From an uncultured Myxococcales bacterium (GTDB lineage Bacteria > Myxococcota_A > UBA9042), in NCBI GenBank assembly GCA_903929795.1, contig CAIYWC010000012.1, forward strand, positions 1 through 64,000: a DNA stretch of 64,000 nucleotides, written 5' to 3'. A program made the position numbers and the translations under genes. This document shows positions 34,519 to 43,635 of this stretch, in pieces. The first letter of the stretch is position 1. Each line of letters begins with the position of its first letter. The notes under the pieces were generated by a model. The model worked only from the letters and a program-made list of their open reading frames with translations, did no database searches and was not told the DNA's origin.

Positions 34519-35445
34519 ATGTATCGCACGAGCTTGAATTTGGTGTGTTTTGTCGCCGTCGCACTTTGCGCAGCTTGTGGTGGAGCGCAGTTCAAGGCGA
34601 CACCGAATCAGCCCGGCCAAAAAGCGCTCAAGCACGGCGTCAAGCCGGAGCTCTTCGAGACAGCCGACGCGTTGCCGCAGCCGGTGATCGCGGTCGGCAC
34701 GCTGGTGGAAACGACCAAAAAGGGCGAGGACGATCGCAAGGCTGTCGAGAAGGATTTCAAGCTGCTCGCCGCCGGGCGTGGCTGCGATGCGGTCGTTGGC
34801 CTGACGCTGGACACCGACGAGCAGCACGCCGTGCAGAAGGTCTACCACAAGGGCGCCGACGGCAAAGTGACCATCGCCAATGAGGAAGTGACGAACCAGA
34901 CGTTCAAGTGGCACGCCCAGTGCGTGCGTTCTGCAGCGGCGGACGGTGCGGTGCCTGCAGCCAACCCGTCGGCGGTCGCGCCCGGTCCGGCGCCAGAGCC
35001 GGCCGTTGTGTCGGGCGATACGGACCCAGCCGTCCAGGCGGTCGTCAATCGGCTCGTCACCTATGAATCCGCGTACTTGCACCACTGGAAGGACAAGCTG
35101 CACGCGACGACTGTGGATCCGCTGGACGCTGTTGGCGCCACGCTGGAACTGATGGTCCAGGTCGACAAATTCTGGAAAGTCACCGTGCCGACCGAGTGGC
35201 TGGGCTGCAAGTCCGATCCGCGCAGCGTCGCGTGCCTGGATCACGCCAAGCTGCTCAAGGGATTTCGCCGCGCGGAAGACCTGCGCCGCGACATGGAACA
35301 CCTGGATCGGAGCCTGGCGGCGCTGCTGTGGCTGCGCAAGAACGGCACGCGCGTGACGGTGTACCTGGACACGTTTGTGCCGACGGAGACGAGCGATTCG
35401 GCGATGCGTGCGACGCCGTTCTGGACCGAGCGCCAGGCGCACTGA
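34519..35445 (+). CDS. Predicted lipoprotein of unknown function
   Basis: A 308-residue protein preceded by GAGAGGAG. The signal peptide ends VALCAAC-G (lipobox). Residues ~50-135 form a domain with GRGCDAVVGLTLDTD and KWHAQCV, resembling small periplasmic heavy-metal-binding or YbjQ-like folds only loosely. A Pro/Ala linker (~140-165) separates a helical C-terminal domain (LVTYESAYLHHWKDKL, then WLGCKSDPRSVACLD). No family is recognised. It precedes the FadL-type porin gene by about 126 bp on the same strand. Confidence 0.75.
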   Translation: MYRTSLNLVCFVAVALCAACGGAQFKATPNQPGQKALKHGVKPELFETADALPQPVIAVGTLVETTKKGEDDRKAVEKDFKLLAAGRGCDAVVGLTLDTDEQHAVQKVYHKGADGKVTIANEEVTNQTFKWHAQCVRSAAADGAVPAANPSAVAPGPAPEPAVVSGDTDPAVQAVVNRLVTYESAYLHHWKDKLHATTVDPLDAVGATLELMVQVDKFWKVTVPTEWLGCKSDPRSVACLDHAKLLKGFRRAEDLRRDMEHLDRSLAALLWLRKNGTRVTVYLDTFVPTETSDSAMRATPFWTERQAH

Positions 35446-35571
35446 CACGCGCGGTAGATGGCACTTGCAGCGAATCGGCCAACCGCCGAAGATGGCGCGG
35501 GTTGTGCGGGTCCGGCGGGTGTTCAGGTTCGCGTGTGTGCGCGTGTAGCGCGCCTGCGCGCGGGGGCAAGG

Positions 35572-37029
35572 ATGCAAAGCGGCAAAAAGACAGCGAGTTG
35601 GGTGCGAGTCTGGCTGCATGCGGCAGTCGTCGCCGCGCTGGTCGCGCCCGGTGTGGCACGTGCCAATCCGTTTGACGTGTATGGTTTGGGCGCGCGCTCG
35701 TCCGCGATGGGCAATGTCGGCACCGCGGTTGCCGATGACTTCAGCGCAACCTACTACAATCCCGCGGGCTTAGCGCTGGCGACCCCGACGTTCAACGCCG
35801 GCGTGCTGCTCACCTACGACGACGTGGCGATTCGCCTCAAGGATCGGCCGGCGGGCTATGATATCCCGGATCTGGGCTCAAAAAGTCCTTTGATTCCAAC
35901 AAAATACCGCTTGAACACCCGGGCGGACACGACGGACATTCCGGCGACTTACGCGCTGCAGCTGGGCGGGGTCGTGTCGCCGTGGATTGACCAGCTGCGC
36001 CTGGGGTTCGCCGTCGGCTTGCCGCTGAATTCGGTGGGCGAGCAGACCGCGCGATTCTCCGATGAGCGCGAGCAGTATTTCAGCAATCGCCTGGATTTTG
36101 AGCTGCTTGGTCACCGTCAGCAGCAGATGTCCGTGCTTTTTGGCGCGGGCTATCGCGTCACGGAGTGGCTGGCGGTCGGCATCGGCGCGTCGCTTCTGCC
36201 GAATTCGACAACGAAATCGTCGGTTTACCTCGCGGATTCAGGGCACCAGGATCAGATCCAAATGACCGTGCAAAATCAGCAGACTTGGAACCCGACGGTG
36301 CACGCGGGCCTGACGGTGCTGCCTTCGCCGAATTGGCAGTTTGGGCTGGCGTGGCGCGGCCAGAATTCCTTTGACATGGCCATCCAAAATGAGGTGCAGA
36401 TCAAGGGCTTTCAGGGCACATCGAGCGGTTTTCCGATCCCGCAGGTCGCGCATTTCGTCCTGAATTTTACGCCGCATCAGTTCATCGCCGGCGGCGCGTA
36501 CAAGAACGGTCCGATGCTCGTCTCGCTGGACGTGATCCGCTCGCTGTGGAGCCACTATCTGGACACGGTCGGCGAGCTGGCGGGGTTCAACGACACCTGG
36601 AGCGCGCGGCTGGGCGCCCAGTGGCAGGCGACCGAGCAGACGCAGCTCTACGCCGGGCTGCGCTATGAACAGACGCCGGTGCCGGACCAGACCGGGCGGA
36701 CGAACTACGTCGACAATGACCGCGTGGGCGTGTCGGGCGGCGCGCGGCACCGCTTTGTTGTCGGTGAGCGCGGTGTTGACGTGGGCTGGTTCGTCTCCGT
36801 GCAGCGGCTTCTCGCGCGCGACACGAACAAGACGCAGGGGCCCTACCCAAACTGCGCGCCCGGCGTGAAGACGGTGTGCGATGAGCTGCCGGATTCGACG
36901 ACCGATCCGGTCTCCGGCAAAGTCCTGCCTCAGGCGCAGGGGCTGCAGACCGGCAATCCGGGCTTCCCGGGTTTCTTGTCCTATGGCACGATTCTCGCGG
37001 TCGGGCTGGATCTGCGCATTCCGTTCTAG
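35572..37029 (+). CDS. OmpP1/FadL-family outer-membrane transport protein
   Basis: A 485-residue outer-membrane beta-barrel. After a signal peptide (ending GVARA) the mature protein begins NPFDVYGLGARSSAMGNVGTAVADDFSATYYNPAGLA, the hallmark N-terminal plug region of FadL-family proteins, and it ends in a C-terminal aromatic residue (RIPF). FadL members import long-chain fatty acids or other hydrophobic compounds; the substrate here is unknown. ATG 35572 was chosen because the upstream in-frame codons do not encode a signal peptide. It sits between two lipoprotein genes and may act with them at the cell surface. Confidence 0.92.
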   Translation: MQSGKKTASWVRVWLHAAVVAALVAPGVARANPFDVYGLGARSSAMGNVGTAVADDFSATYYNPAGLALATPTFNAGVLLTYDDVAIRLKDRPAGYDIPDLGSKSPLIPTKYRLNTRADTTDIPATYALQLGGVVSPWIDQLRLGFAVGLPLNSVGEQTARFSDEREQYFSNRLDFELLGHRQQQMSVLFGAGYRVTEWLAVGIGASLLPNSTTKSSVYLADSGHQDQIQMTVQNQQTWNPTVHAGLTVLPSPNWQFGLAWRGQNSFDMAIQNEVQIKGFQGTSSGFPIPQVAHFVLNFTPHQFIAGGAYKNGPMLVSLDVIRSLWSHYLDTVGELAGFNDTWSARLGAQWQATEQTQLYAGLRYEQTPVPDQTGRTNYVDNDRVGVSGGARHRFVVGERGVDVGWFVSVQRLLARDTNKTQGPYPNCAPGVKTVCDELPDSTTDPVSGKVLPQAQGLQTGNPGFPGFLSYGTILAVGLDLRIPF

Positions 37030-37138
37030 CCCGGGGTTTTGTAGGGAATCTGCCAAGTTGTGGCGAGTCGCGTCGCAATGCACGCGGCGGGTACCCGGTG
37101 CTGATGGGCTGCGCAGCTTGCGCTTGGGAAGGTTACTG

Positions 37139-40042
37139 ATGAAGGTTCTCGTTGTCGTGTCCCTGATCCTGGCGACGGCGTGTGGCTCCACCGCTGGCGG
37201 CGGCGGAACGGCCATTACCGGGCCAGATACCGGCGATGACACCGCGGTTGGCAGCGACGCGGGCTCAGATGCGACTTCAGCCGCGACCGACGCTGCGGCG
37301 GATGATGCGCAAGCCGACGTGGCGCCGGGCAAGGACGCGACGCCGGAAAAAGACGTGGCGCCGGGCCTGGATACGCTTGCCGACGCGGCGACTGATTTGG
37401 ACGCGGTTGTCCCCCCGGATGCCGACACCCAGGAACAGGACACCGCCGCGACGGACGTGGCCGATGCCGCCGACGCAGCCGCCGATGCCGCCGATACGAC
37501 CGCGGACGTGAAGCCGCCCTGCAGCGCGCTGACGTGCGATGACGGCGACCCCTGCACAGACGACGGCTGCGACGCGTCGGGCGCGTGCGTCCACGCGTCC
37601 AAGCCGGGCTGCGGCACGACGCCGGTTCCGTGCGCGGTCGCCAAGGACTGCACCAAGGGCACGTGCGACACGGGCTTGCACATCTGCGTCGGCTGCCAAT
37701 CGAACGCGGACTGCGGCGGCGCGGGCTTGTGCATTCACGAGGCGTGCGTCGCGGCGGCAGTCTGCGTCTCCGACGGCCAATGCAAGGCGACCAACCAGGT
37801 GTGCGACAAGGCCGCCGGCTTTTGCGTGGACTGCGTCACTGCCGGCGACTGCAAGGCCACCGAGAGCTGCGTGGCCAGCAAGTGCACCTCGACGTTGACC
37901 AAGTGCGCGTCGTCCAAGGATTGTCCGGGCATCCTCGTGTGCGACAAGGGCGCGGGCGTTTGCGTCGGCTGCGTAGCCGCCGGCGACTGTCCGACGGGCC
38001 AGAACTGCCAGGCCAGCCAGTGCGTCGCCAAGATCTGCACCGCGCCAGTCTGTCAAAACGGCGACGTCTGGAACTGCAACGCCGACGGCACCGGCTATGT
38101 GGCGGCCCCAACCTCGTGCGATGACGGCCTGGTCTGCACGACGGACCTGTGCGTGCCCGGCGCCGGCTGCGCCCACGCCACCAACGCGGCGGCCTGCGAC
38201 GACGGCGATGCGTGCACCACCGGCGATACCTGCGCCGGCGGTACGTGTGCGGCCGGCACACCCACCTCTTGCGACGACAAGAACGCGTGCACCGCCGACT
38301 CGTGCCAGCCCGCGCTCGGCTGCGTGCACCTGGCCAGCGGCGCGACGGTGTGCGACGACGGCAGCGTCTGCACCACCGGCGACACCTGCGAAGGCGTGCA
38401 GTGCGTCGGCAAGATCGCGGTCACCTGCGACGACGGCAACGCGTGCACGGCGGATGCGTGCGACAAGTCAGGCTGCACCCACACGCCCGGCGCGGGCGCG
38501 TGCGACGACGGCAATCCCTGCACCATCGGCGACACGTGCAGCGGCAGCATTTGCGCGGCGGGCGCGGCCAATTCCTGCGACGATGGCAACACGTGCACAG
38601 CCGACAGCTGCGACGCGAAAGTCGGCTGCGTTCACGTGCTCAAGGTCGGCTGCATTCCCGTCAGCTTGCCGCCCTGCGCAACGAACACCGACTGCACTGG
38701 CGGGACCGTTTGCAACGTCGTGAACCACACCTGCGTCGCGTGCGTGGTGGACTCGACCTGCGGCACGGGCAGCGTTTGCATCGCCAACGCGTGCCAGAAG
38801 GCCGTCGCCTGCGTGTCCGACGTGCAGTGCAAGGCCAGCAAACAGGTCTGCGACCTCCAGACGCACGCGTGTGTCGACTGCAACGCCAAGACGGACTGCG
38901 CAACCGGCCAGGCTTGCCAGGCCAACGCCTGCGTGACGGTCAAGGCGTGCACGTCCTCCAAGGACTGCACCAAGGTCTGCGACCAGCAAAACGCCGTCTG
39001 CGTGGACTGCCTGAGCGACGCTGACTGCACCGACGCGCAGTTCTGCGGCGCGGACCACGTCTGCCATGCGGACGTGTGCACCGGCGCGACCTGCAACGGC
39101 ATCAACCTCTGGAGCTGCAGCGCCAACGGCAGCGGGTACAGCGGCGCGGTCTCGTGCAACGACACGGTCATGTGCACGATTGACTCGTGCGCCGCCCAGG
39201 CCTGCGTTCACGTTGGCAAATTCGACCCGACGGCCTTTGAATTCCCCGGCAACGGTCTGGACGACAACTGCGACGGCAAAACCGACGACGTGCCGCTCTG
39301 TGACACCGGCTTGACGAGCGCGACGCCGGGCGATTACGCCAAGGCGCTGGATTTGTGCACGGGTATCAGCGACTTGCCCATCGCCGCCAGCGCGCAGTCC
39401 CACGCGGTACGCGGCCCGTTCGGCAGCACTTTTGCCCCGCAGTCTGGCGCCAACATGGTCATGCTCTCCACCGGCATCGCCGCCGCCGAGGCCGATGCGG
39501 GCTACGCAGCGCCGCAGTCCGGCACCGATTTTGGCACAACGCCGACCGGGGTCCCCACGGGCAAATGCTCCTCCGCCAGCATCCACGACGCGACGACCTT
39601 GCGCGTTCAGGTCCTCATCCCGACCAATGCCACGGGAATGGCCTTTGATTTCGCGTTCTTCAGCGCGGAATACCCGGAATATATCGGCGCGCAGTATTCA
39701 GACGGCTTTGCGGTCGTCGTCCAGGGCGCTGCATATGCGGGTGACGTCGTCGGCGATGCCAATGGCAAGTGCTTTGATCCCAGCGACATCACGTTCACCT
39801 CTTGCGCGGAAACCACGTGCATCAAGGGCGCCGCGGGCCTGACCGGCACGGGCTACGAAGCCGATGTCGGCGGCGGCTACGGCTGGTCCACCGCCAGCTT
39901 CGCTGTCAAGGCGGGCGACACCGTCACGATCCAGTTCACGGTGTTCGACGTCGGCGATGGCGTGTACGACACCGCGGTTCTGCTCGACAGCCTGCGCTTC
40001 ACCAACGCCGCCGTGAGCACGCCGACGATCGTCGCCAAGTAG
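37139..40042 (+). CDS. Large Cys-rich lipoprotein with alternating EGF-like modules and a C-terminal choice-of-anchor-like domain
   Basis: A 967-residue lipoprotein (lipobox LATAC-G; GGAAGG before the ATG). Residues ~30-125 are an Asp/Ala-rich acidic linker. Residues ~130-700 carry around 100 Cys: several 'CxxDxxCKAxxQVCD' modules plus nine modules built on CDDGxxCTxxxC that alternate between a 'TADxC...GCVH' form and a 'TTGDTCxGxxC' form. NGLDDNCDGKTDD near residue 705 matches the MopE-type putative metal-binding motif. The last ~250 residues contain FDFAFFSAEYPEYIGAQYSD and resemble choice-of-anchor L beta domains. It is probably a surface adhesion or matrix protein. Eight bases separate it from the radical SAM gene. 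Confidence 0.88.
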   Translation: MKVLVVVSLILATACGSTAGGGGTAITGPDTGDDTAVGSDAGSDATSAATDAAADDAQADVAPGKDATPEKDVAPGLDTLADAATDLDAVVPPDADTQEQDTAATDVADAADAAADAADTTADVKPPCSALTCDDGDPCTDDGCDASGACVHASKPGCGTTPVPCAVAKDCTKGTCDTGLHICVGCQSNADCGGAGLCIHEACVAAAVCVSDGQCKATNQVCDKAAGFCVDCVTAGDCKATESCVASKCTSTLTKCASSKDCPGILVCDKGAGVCVGCVAAGDCPTGQNCQASQCVAKICTAPVCQNGDVWNCNADGTGYVAAPTSCDDGLVCTTDLCVPGAGCAHATNAAACDDGDACTTGDTCAGGTCAAGTPTSCDDKNACTADSCQPALGCVHLASGATVCDDGSVCTTGDTCEGVQCVGKIAVTCDDGNACTADACDKSGCTHTPGAGACDDGNPCTIGDTCSGSICAAGAANSCDDGNTCTADSCDAKVGCVHVLKVGCIPVSLPPCATNTDCTGGTVCNVVNHTCVACVVDSTCGTGSVCIANACQKAVACVSDVQCKASKQVCDLQTHACVDCNAKTDCATGQACQANACVTVKACTSSKDCTKVCDQQNAVCVDCLSDADCTDAQFCGADHVCHADVCTGATCNGINLWSCSANGSGYSGAVSCNDTVMCTIDSCAAQACVHVGKFDPTAFEFPGNGLDDNCDGKTDDVPLCDTGLTSATPGDYAKALDLCTGISDLPIAASAQSHAVRGPFGSTFAPQSGANMVMLSTGIAAAEADAGYAAPQSGTDFGTTPTGVPTGKCSSASIHDATTLRVQVLIPTNATGMAFDFAFFSAEYPEYIGAQYSDGFAVVVQGAAYAGDVVGDANGKCFDPSDITFTSCAETTCIKGAAGLTGTGYEADVGGGYGWSTASFAVKAGDTVTIQFTVFDVGDGVYDTAVLLDSLRFTNAAVSTPTIVAK

Positions 40043-40050
40043 CGCCGCTG

Positions 40051-41580
40051 ATGACCGCGCCCGCGATCCTGCTCGTTACGCTCAATGCCCGGTATTTTCA
40101 CGCCTCCTTGGGCCTGCGCTACCTCTACGCCAACCTGGCGGAGCTGCAGCCGCAAGCAAGGATCCGCGAATTCATCACTTCTCATCGGCCGATCGACATC
40201 GCAGAGCAGCTGCTGGCCGAACGGCCGCGGATCATCGGCTTTGGCGTGTACATCTGGAACACGGTGGAGACCGCGCAGGTGATCGGCATCCTCCAAGCGG
40301 TCGCGCCGGAGATCACCATCGTGCTTGGCGGACCGGAAGTGAGCCATGAGCCCGAGGCGCAACCGATTGTCGCCGCGGCAGATTACGTGGTGACCGGCGC
40401 CGCGGATCTGGCGTTTGCCGCGCTGTGCCGGGCGATCCTGAACGGCGAGCCGCCCGGTGAGCGCCTGCTCCACGCGCCGGAAATCGCCTTGGCTGATCTG
40501 CAGTTGCCCTACGCGCACTACACGGACGAGGACATCGCCAACCGGCTGATCTACGTCGAGGCGTCGCGCGGCTGTCCCTTCAAGTGCCAGTTTTGCCTGT
40601 CGGCGCTGGACAAGACCGCCGTGCCGTTCGAGCTGGAGAAATTCCTGAGCGCAATGGCGGAGTTGTACGATCGCGGCGTGCGGCACTTCAAGTTCGTCGA
40701 CCGGACGTTCAACCTGAGCGCGAAAACCGCCGAGCGCATCCTGCAGTTCTTCCTCGATCGCCAGGATGACCGGCTGTTCTTGCACTTCGAGCTCGTGCCC
40801 GATCGCCTGCCTGACGCGATTCGCGCGCTGATTCCGCGGTTTGCGCCGGGCATGCTGCAGTTCGAGGTCGGCATCCAGACGTTGAACCCGGCGGTGCAAG
40901 CGCGCATTGACCGCAAGCAGGACGATGCGGCGACTGTCCTGAATTTGCAGTGGATTCGTCGGGAGACGCACGCGCACATCCACGCGGACTTGATTGTCGG
41001 CCTACCGGGCGAGGATCTCGCGAGTTTCGCCGCGGGCTTTGACCGGCTTGTCGCGCTGGATCCGCATGAAATCCAGATCGGCATCCTCAAGCGCCTGCGC
41101 GGCACGCCGCTGATTGGCCAGGCCGACGCCTTTGCGCTACGCTTCAACCCCGCGCCACCCTACAACATTCTCAGCACGTCGAACCTGACTTTCGCCGAGC
41201 TGCAGCGCATGAGCCGCTTTGCCCGCTACTGGGATCTCGTGGCGAATTCCGGGCGCTTTCCCCACGCCAAGGCGCTGCTGCTGGGCGACCGGCCGTTTGA
41301 GCGCTTCCTGGCGTTTGCCGATTGGCTCCATGCGTCGACCCGGCAGACGCACCAGATCGCGCTGGACCGGCTCTTTGCGCTGCTCTGGTCGGGACTGACG
41401 CAAGCGCTGGGGCTGCCGGAGCAGCAGGTGCGCGACGCGCTGGCGGCGGATTACCGGCAAAGCGGCCTGCGCGGTGCGCCGGAATTCCTGGGTCCATCGC
41501 CAGCGCCGACAACCGCGGTGCGTGCGCGGCCGGATCGCAGCGCACGTCAGGGCGAGCACGCGCGCCGGGCTGTGGTGTAG
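40051..41580 (+). CDS. B12-binding-domain radical SAM protein (DUF4080 type)
   Basis: A 509-residue protein. Residues ~1-135 form a Rossmann-like cobalamin-binding domain (LLVTLNARYFHASLGLRYLY, GFGVYIWN, VLGGPEVSHEP). Residues ~165-390 form a radical SAM core with the cluster motif CPFKCQFC and the downstream ADLIVGLPGED. The C-terminal ~110 residues match the DUF4080 layout. Such enzymes use SAM and a [4Fe-4S] cluster for radical chemistry, and cobalamin may assist in methylation; the substrate is unknown. The ATG lies eight bases after the lipoprotein stop, so the pair is likely co-transcribed. Confidence 0.9.
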   Translation: MTAPAILLVTLNARYFHASLGLRYLYANLAELQPQARIREFITSHRPIDIAEQLLAERPRIIGFGVYIWNTVETAQVIGILQAVAPEITIVLGGPEVSHEPEAQPIVAAADYVVTGAADLAFAALCRAILNGEPPGERLLHAPEIALADLQLPYAHYTDEDIANRLIYVEASRGCPFKCQFCLSALDKTAVPFELEKFLSAMAELYDRGVRHFKFVDRTFNLSAKTAERILQFFLDRQDDRLFLHFELVPDRLPDAIRALIPRFAPGMLQFEVGIQTLNPAVQARIDRKQDDAATVLNLQWIRRETHAHIHADLIVGLPGEDLASFAAGFDRLVALDPHEIQIGILKRLRGTPLIGQADAFALRFNPAPPYNILSTSNLTFAELQRMSRFARYWDLVANSGRFPHAKALLLGDRPFERFLAFADWLHASTRQTHQIALDRLFALLWSGLTQALGLPEQQVRDALAADYRQSGLRGAPEFLGPSPAPTTAVRARPDRSARQGEHARRAVV

Positions 41581-41710
41581 ACCCGTTGACTGAATTCGCA
41601 GATCACCGCACGCCGGCCCAGTCCGCGAGGCAACAGGCGTACCGGACCCAACCGGGTGTTCGGTTTGCGCCGGCCTGTGTAGACAGCCGCCCGAATGCGC
41701 GCGAAACTGG

Positions 41711-41739
41711 TTGCCAATCGCGGCGTGATCGCCTACACA
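41711..41739 (+). promoter_or_regulatory. Sigma70-like promoter for the cyclase gene
   Basis: TTGCCA (41711-41716), a 17-base spacer and TACACA (41734-41739) form a good promoter match in the 265-bp intergenic gap. The predicted leader to the GTG start is about 100 bases. Confidence 0.5.
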
Positions 41740-41845
41740 AAAGGGGCGATGGGGTCCGTCGGCGGGCAAAAACGCGTCCGCCGATACCGGCGCGGGTCGT
41801 GGAGGCTACCGGCCTCGCGGACAGATGAGCTTCCGAGGTGTTTGC

Positions 41846-43633
41846 GTGGCCCAGCTCGTCATCTATCAAGGCGATGACTGCCGAACCCTGGAATTGCGCG
41901 ACGACAAGGTCGTGACGATTGGCCGCGCGCGCGACGCGGACGTGCACATCGACGACCCCAGCCTGTCGCGGCGCCATTGCGAAGTCCGCAAGCTCGACGG
42001 CCAATGGTTGTTGAAGGATCTCGGCAGCTTCAACGGCACGTACTGCAACGACGGCATGGTCAGTGAGCACTGGCTGCGCCACGGCGATCGCATCCAGCTG
42101 GGCCTGACGGTCCTCAATTTCGAGCAATCCGAGGCGGAGCAGCGCTCGGCGACGGCGGTGACGGAAAACGTTGCGCTGCCCGACGATCCGGACCTGCTGC
42201 AGCGTCGTCTGCGCAACTACATGGCGCTGATGGAGATTACCAAGGCGGTCTCCAGCGTGCTGTCCACGGACAACCTGTTTCGGTTGGTCATTGAAAAATC
42301 GCTGGCGCTGACCAATGCCGAGCGCGGATCGCTCATCGAATTCACGGACAAAGGGCCGGTTTTCCGCGTCGCGCGCACCCGCGATGGCCAGTCGATCGCC
42401 GACCCGGAAAAGACGGTCTCCAAGTCCATCATTGCCAACGTCCACCAGAACGGCGAGCCGGTCGTGACGATGGATGCGCTCAACGACTTCGCCGGAGTCA
42501 GCAATACAATCGCGCACTTGGACATCCGGTCGCTGGTCTGCGCGCCGCTCAAGGTCAAAGACAAAGTGCTGGGCTGCATTTACGTGGACAGCCAGATTTC
42601 GGAGCGGGAATTTGGCGGCGAAGCACTGAATTTGCTTCAAGCTTTTGCCGATCAGGCCGCAATCGCGATCGACAATGCGCGGCTGTACGATGAAATGATC
42701 AAGTCGCGCGAGCAGGAAAAGCGCGTGCGGCAGGTCTTCCAGAAATACGTGCCTGCCGACGTGGTGCGGCGCGCGCTGGAGATGGACTCGACCAAGCGGC
42801 TCTCCACCAAGCAGGTATGCACGGTTTTGTTCAGTGATATCCGCGGGTTCACGTCAATGTCGGAGCGCATGGAGCCTGAGGCGGTGGTGTCGTTTCTGAA
42901 CGATTACCTCCAGCGCATGGTCGACATCGTGTTTGACGAGGGCGGCATTGTCGACAAATTCATTGGCGACGCGGTGATGGCGGTTTTTGGCGCGCCATTT
43001 CCCAAGCCGGACGACGCCGTGCGTGCGGTGCGCGCGGGCCACCGGATGCTGGAGGAGCTGGATCGCTTCAACGCCGACCAGGCGGCGATCGGCGGCGTGA
43101 ACATCCGCATCGGCATTGGCATCCACACTGGCCCGGTGATCGCGGGCAACATCGGCTCCGACAAGAAAATGGAATACACCGTGATTGGCGACACCGTGAA
43201 TATCGCCAGCCGCGTGGAGTCCTTGTGCAAGGAACACAAGACGGAATTCCTGATTACCCAAGCCTGCTATGACGCGACCCGGCGGCGGATCGCGGTGCGG
43301 CCCATCGGCCCGGTATCGGTGAAAGGCAAGGAAATTTCCCTGATGATTTACGAGGCGCCGCGCCGCACGCTGGCAGGCCAGATCGCGCACGCGGCGCCCG
43401 TTCCCGCAAGCGCGCCGGTACGCGAGCTGCGGACGGTCGAGGCGCCGGTCATTCGGCCCACGGAGCTGACCGGGAACCGCACCGCATTTGGCTCGCCGGA
43501 CCTGCAGCCGGTGGCGCCCGCGACCTCGCTGGCCGATCGGCGGGTGCGGCCGATGACGATTCCGCCGCCACCGATTCGGCCGATCACCAAGCCGAACAAT
43601 GCGGTTGCGCCGCCGCCGGATAAAGACAAGTAA
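41846..43633 (+). CDS. FHA-GAF-class III adenylate cyclase signalling protein
   Basis: A 595-residue cytoplasmic protein. Residues ~10-95 are an FHA domain (IGRARDADVHIDDPSLSRRH, then LGSFNGT), which binds phosphothreonine. Residues ~125-285 form a GAF sensor domain. Residues ~320-470 form a class III cyclase catalytic domain with both metal Asp residues (FSDIRGF, GDAVMAVFG), the adenine-selecting Lys in VDKFIGD and Asp in YTVIGDTVNIASR, so ATP is the predicted substrate and cAMP the product. The ~120-residue tail is Pro-rich. The FHA domain implies control by a Ser/Thr kinase. GTG 41846 has GAGG seven bases upstream; ATG 41825 would add seven residues. It ends two bases before the convergent oxidoreductase gene. 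Confidence 0.92.
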   Translation: MAQLVIYQGDDCRTLELRDDKVVTIGRARDADVHIDDPSLSRRHCEVRKLDGQWLLKDLGSFNGTYCNDGMVSEHWLRHGDRIQLGLTVLNFEQSEAEQRSATAVTENVALPDDPDLLQRRLRNYMALMEITKAVSSVLSTDNLFRLVIEKSLALTNAERGSLIEFTDKGPVFRVARTRDGQSIADPEKTVSKSIIANVHQNGEPVVTMDALNDFAGVSNTIAHLDIRSLVCAPLKVKDKVLGCIYVDSQISEREFGGEALNLLQAFADQAAIAIDNARLYDEMIKSREQEKRVRQVFQKYVPADVVRRALEMDSTKRLSTKQVCTVLFSDIRGFTSMSERMEPEAVVSFLNDYLQRMVDIVFDEGGIVDKFIGDAVMAVFGAPFPKPDDAVRAVRAGHRMLEELDRFNADQAAIGGVNIRIGIGIHTGPVIAGNIGSDKKMEYTVIGDTVNIASRVESLCKEHKTEFLITQACYDATRRRIAVRPIGPVSVKGKEISLMIYEAPRRTLAGQIAHAAPVPASAPVRELRTVEAPVIRPTELTGNRTAFGSPDLQPVAPATSLADRRVRPMTIPPPPIRPITKPNNAVAPPPDKDK

Positions 43634-43635
43634 GT

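Noticed and set aside
41586..41591. TTGACT upstream of the cyclase gene as a second -35 element
   Set aside because: No -10-like hexamer lies at 16-18 bases, whereas the pair at 41711-41739 fits well.
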